Below are positions 61,603-64,000 of a DNA stretch of 64,000 nucleotides, piece by piece. The position numbers were made by a program, and so were the translations under genes. Source of the stretch: Pseudomonas sp. GGS8 (GTDB lineage Bacteria > Pseudomonadota > Gammaproteobacteria > Pseudomonadales > Pseudomonadaceae); NCBI RefSeq assembly GCF_024168645.1, contig NZ_JALJWF010000001.1, forward strand, positions 2,595,001 through 2,659,000, in the 5' to 3' direction. The notes under the pieces were generated by a model that had not been told where the DNA came from, did not search any database, and saw nothing but the letters and a program-made list of their open reading frames with translations. The first letter of the stretch is position 1; each line of letters opens with the position of its first letter.

Positions 61603-64000
61603 TCGGTGCCCGCATGCTGCGCATTTGCTCAAAACTGCCTTTGTTGTTGGCCCTGTTCATGCCGCTGGCCACGGTCAACGCCGAAGACACCGTCGAGCCG
61701 AGCGGCTATACGCCGGTGGCCGGTGAAAGCTTTTTCCTGTTGGCCGACAGCAGTTTCGCCAGCGATGAACAGGCGGTGGTACGCCTCGAAGCGCCGGGTC
61801 GCGACTATCGCCGGTTCCGCATGGAGCCTTACGGTGGCGCCGACATTCGGGTGTATCGCATCGACAAGCCGCTGGATTTCCTCAAGCGCCAGAAGAACCT
61901 TCATCGCGTAGTCAGCGACGGCCAGTTCAAGGGCGAAGGCCTGTCGAACACCCTCGCGTACCTGTGGGACAACTGGTACCGCAAATCCCGCCGGGTGATG
62001 CAGCGGGCGTTTTCCTACGAGTCACGCAAGCAAGTCACCGAGGAAGTGCCGGAACTGAAGATGGGCACCGCCATCGCCGCGCCAACGCCCTACGACGCTC
62101 AGCCACAATTTGCGTTGATTCCGGGCCTGCCGGTGGTCAGCCAATTCCGTTATCCGCTGTGGCAAGCCAAACCGATCCAGCCGCCGGAAGGCGTGAAGCT
62201 GGTCGGTTCTTCCAGCGAGTTCGTCAGTGTCTCGCCGGGCAACGTTTACATCCCGTTGGGCAACCTGAAGCCGGGCCTGTACCTGGTGGAAGCGCTGATC
62301 GGCAAGTACCGCGCGACCACCATGGTGTTCGTCTCCAACACCGTGGCCGTGAGCAAGATTGCCGGTGATGAGCTGCTGGTGTGGGCCGCGCGCAAACACG
62401 AAGGCAGCTCGGTGCCGAAGGTCAATGTGCTGTGGACCGATGGCCTGGGCGTGATGAGCAGTGGCGCGACCGATGCCGATGGTTTGCTGCGCCTGAAACA
62501 CGTCAGCCCCGAGCGTTCGTTCGTGATCGGCGAGGACGAAGAGGGCGGGGTGTTCGTTTCCGAGAACTTCTATTACGACAGCGAAATCTACGACACCAAA
62601 CTCTATGCCTTCACCGACCGGCCGTTGTATCGGCCGGGCGATTGGGTGTCGCTGAAAATCGTGGGCCGCGAGTTCAAGAATGCCCGGGATTCCGTGGCGC
62701 CGACCGCTGCCGACGTCAACGTCACCGTACTCGATGCCACCGGCACGGCGCTGCAATCGTTGGCGCTGAAGCTCGACTCCAAGGCCGGCACTCAGGGCCG
62801 TTTCCAGTTGCCGGACAACGCGGTGGCGGGCGGTTATGAACTGCGTTTCAGCTACAAGGATCAGGCGTACAGCAGCGCCTTCCGCGTCGCCGAATACATC
62901 AAGCCGCACTTCGAGATTTCCCTGAATCTGGCCAAGCAGGATTACCGCACCGGCGAGCCGGTCAAAGGCAGTCTGGTGTTGTTGTACCCGGACGGTAAGC
63001 CGGTGGCCAACGCCAAGTTGAGCCTGAGCTTGCGCGCCCAACAATTGTCGATGGTCGACAACGAGCTGCAATACCTCGGGCAATTCCCGGTGGAACTGAC
63101 CAGCACCGAACTGACCACCGACGCCAAGGGCAACGCGAGCCTCGATTTGCCCGCCGCCGAGAAACCGAGCCGCTACATGCTCACCGTGTTCGCCAGCGAT
63201 GGTGCGGCGTATCGGGTCAAGACCACCAAGGAAATCCTCATCGACCGGGGTGCCGCCAGTTTCCGCCTGAGCGCGCCGCAACGGTTCAGCGCGGTGGGCG
63301 CCAAGGTTGCCTTCAGCTATGCCAATGAAGGTGGCAGCGAGCAGAGCAAAGCGGTCAACCCGAGCAGCTATAGCTGGGTGCGACTCGAAGACCAGACCAC
63401 TGGTGAAGGCAAGCTCACCGCCAAAGACAAAGGCTTCAGCCTGGCCTTCGACCGTCCGGGTACTTACAATCTGACGCTGAAAGATGATCATGGCCGCGTG
63501 CTTGGCGCGACCGGTCATTCGGTCACCGGTGATGGCGTCAAAGCGGTGCCCGGCACGGTGGAAATCGTCCTCGACAAACCCGAGTACAAGGCCGGCGACG
63601 AGGCCCTCGCGTTGATCACTTTCCCTGAGCCGGTCAGCGATGCGTTGTTGTCGCTCGAGCGCGACAAGGTCGAAGCCACGGCGTTGCTGTCCAAGGGCGG
63701 CGACTGGCTGAAGATGGAAAAGCTCAGCGACACCCAATACCGCGCGCGCATCACGGTGAAGGACAACTTCGCACCGAACATGACCTTCTCCGTGCTTTAC
63801 ACCAAGGGCGGTCAGTACAGCTTCCAGAACGCTGGCATCAAGGTGATCACACCGCAGATCGATGTGGCCATCGCCACCGATAAAGAGGCGTATCAGCCCG
63901 GCGATACTGTGTCCGTGGACCTCACCACTCAATTCGCCGGCAAGCCGATTCCAGCGCACCTGACGGTCAGCGTGGTCGACGAAATGATCTATGCGTTGCA
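61599..64000 (+). CDS. yfaS: Bacterial alpha-2-macroglobulin (YfaS/MagD), 5' part
   Basis: About 800 residues before the window edge. Signal peptide ([14 protein letters not shown]), an N-terminal domain, then macroglobulin beta-sandwich repeats: [20 protein letters not shown] is the hallmark MG segment, later [19 protein letters not shown] and [20 protein letters not shown]. These proteins trap proteases in the periplasm. The thioester or its replacement lies beyond the window. ATG at 61599 overlaps the yfaT stop (ATGA); another in-frame ATG is at 61614. Confidence 0.93.
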   Translation, partial: MIGARMLRICSKLPLLLALFMPLATVNAEDTVEPSGYTPVAGESFFLLADSSFASDEQAVVRLEAPGRDYRRFRMEPYGGADIRVYRIDKPLDFLKRQKNLHRVVSDGQFKGEGLSNTLAYLWDNWYRKSRRVMQRAFSYESRKQVTEEVPELKMGTAIAAPTPYDAQPQFALIPGLPVVSQFRYPLWQAKPIQPPEGVKLVGSSSEFVSVSPGNVYIPLGNLKPGLYLVEALIGKYRATTMVFVSNTVAVSKIAGDELLVWAARKHEGSSVPKVNVLWTDGLGVMSSGATDADGLLRLKHVSPERSFVIGEDEEGGVFVSENFYYDSEIYDTKLYAFTDRPLYRPGDWVSLKIVGREFKNARDSVAPTAADVNVTVLDATGTALQSLALKLDSKAGTQGRFQLPDNAVAGGYELRFSYKDQAYSSAFRVAEYIKPHFEISLNLAKQDYRTGEPVKGSLVLLYPDGKPVANAKLSLSLRAQQLSMVDNELQYLGQFPVELTSTELTTDAKGNASLDLPAAEKPSRYMLTVFASDGAAYRVKTTKEILIDRGAASFRLSAPQRFSAVGAKVAFSYANEGGSEQSKAVNPSSYSWVRLEDQTTGEGKLTAKDKGFSLAFDRPGTYNLTLKDDHGRVLGATGHSVTGDGVKAVPGTVEIVLDKPEYKAGDEALALITFPEPVSDALLSLERDKVEATALLSKGGDWLKMEKLSDTQYRARITVKDNFAPNMTFSVLYTKGGQYSFQNAGIKVITPQIDVAIATDKEAYQPGDTVSVDLTTQFAGKPIPAHLTVSVVDEMIYAL

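Noticed and set aside
62022..63959. 645-codon minus-strand open frame
   Set aside because: Antisense shadow of the alpha-2-macroglobulin gene, which stays open through the whole stretch and carries MG-domain motifs.

Overview
The window is chromosomal DNA of a Pseudomonas, most likely of the P. fluorescens group. The evidence is the gene order nrdR-ribD-ribE-ribBA-ribH-nusB-thiL-pgpA-ribA facing dxs-ispA-xseB, the mag-type alpha-2-macroglobulin operon at the right end, and the many REP doublets of the forms GTGGGAGCGGGCTTGCCCGC and GTGGGAGCGAGCCTGCTCGC between genes. No rRNA, tRNA, CRISPR array, integrase or intact transposon was found. One dead IS66 transposase tail was found.

Positions 1-10,800 are an accessory island, visibly more AT-rich than the rest and with long gaps between genes. 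It carries, mostly on the minus strand, a complete Gabija anti-phage pair (GajA OLD-type nuclease and GajB UvrD-like helicase, 359-3485), a CHAT caspase-like protease with a large helical N-terminus (4116-6173), a winged-helix plus PD-(D/E)XK nuclease (6348-8015), and a protein with a Cys-His-Asp triad of transglutaminase or papain type (8440-9276). The last three are not assigned to any system I know. They are the best candidates for something undescribed. The island's right part is marked by the IS66 remnant, a small zinc-ribbon protein and about 550 bases of debris before the core genome resumes at a terminator near 10,830.

Positions 10,857-19,461 (minus strand) form an envelope-stress cluster matching the E. 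coli yjfIJKLMC order (DUF2170, PspA, DUF2491, DUF350, DUF1190, glutathionylspermidine-synthase-like). A rhomboid protease and a K+ channel are inserted in the middle, and an OsmC-YcaO fusion lies just downstream. Two copies of a 12-bp palindrome sit directly upstream of yjfI.

Positions 19,700-31,264 hold an isochorismatase-like hydrolase and a divergent GlxA-type regulator, a DUF3182/hydrolase pair, a four-gene translationally coupled operon (DUF72, ybhP, clsB, ybhN) for cardiolipin and membrane functions, an MFS exporter and a large MscS-type channel. Positions 31,398-44,778 hold Lhr helicase, two sugar-nucleotide-type dehydratase/epimerases, OmpW, a zinc-starvation operon (DUF2796, ABC ATPase, permease, DUF3299) with a possible Zur site, a CnoX-type thioredoxin, a methyltransferase and a YbaY lipoprotein.

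Positions 44,895-53,591 are the riboflavin/thiamine/phospholipid operon, ending in a cobalamin-binding-protein gene that is broken by a frameshift and a nonsense codon. Positions 53,770-56,886 are the isoprenoid genes dxs, ispA and xseB. At 56,996-58,141 is a Fic AMPylase with its own HTH and two perfect tandem operators upstream. From 58,419 to the window end runs the yfaP-yfaA-yfaT-yfaS (magABCD-type) operon. Its alpha-2-macroglobulin gene is cut by the window edge.
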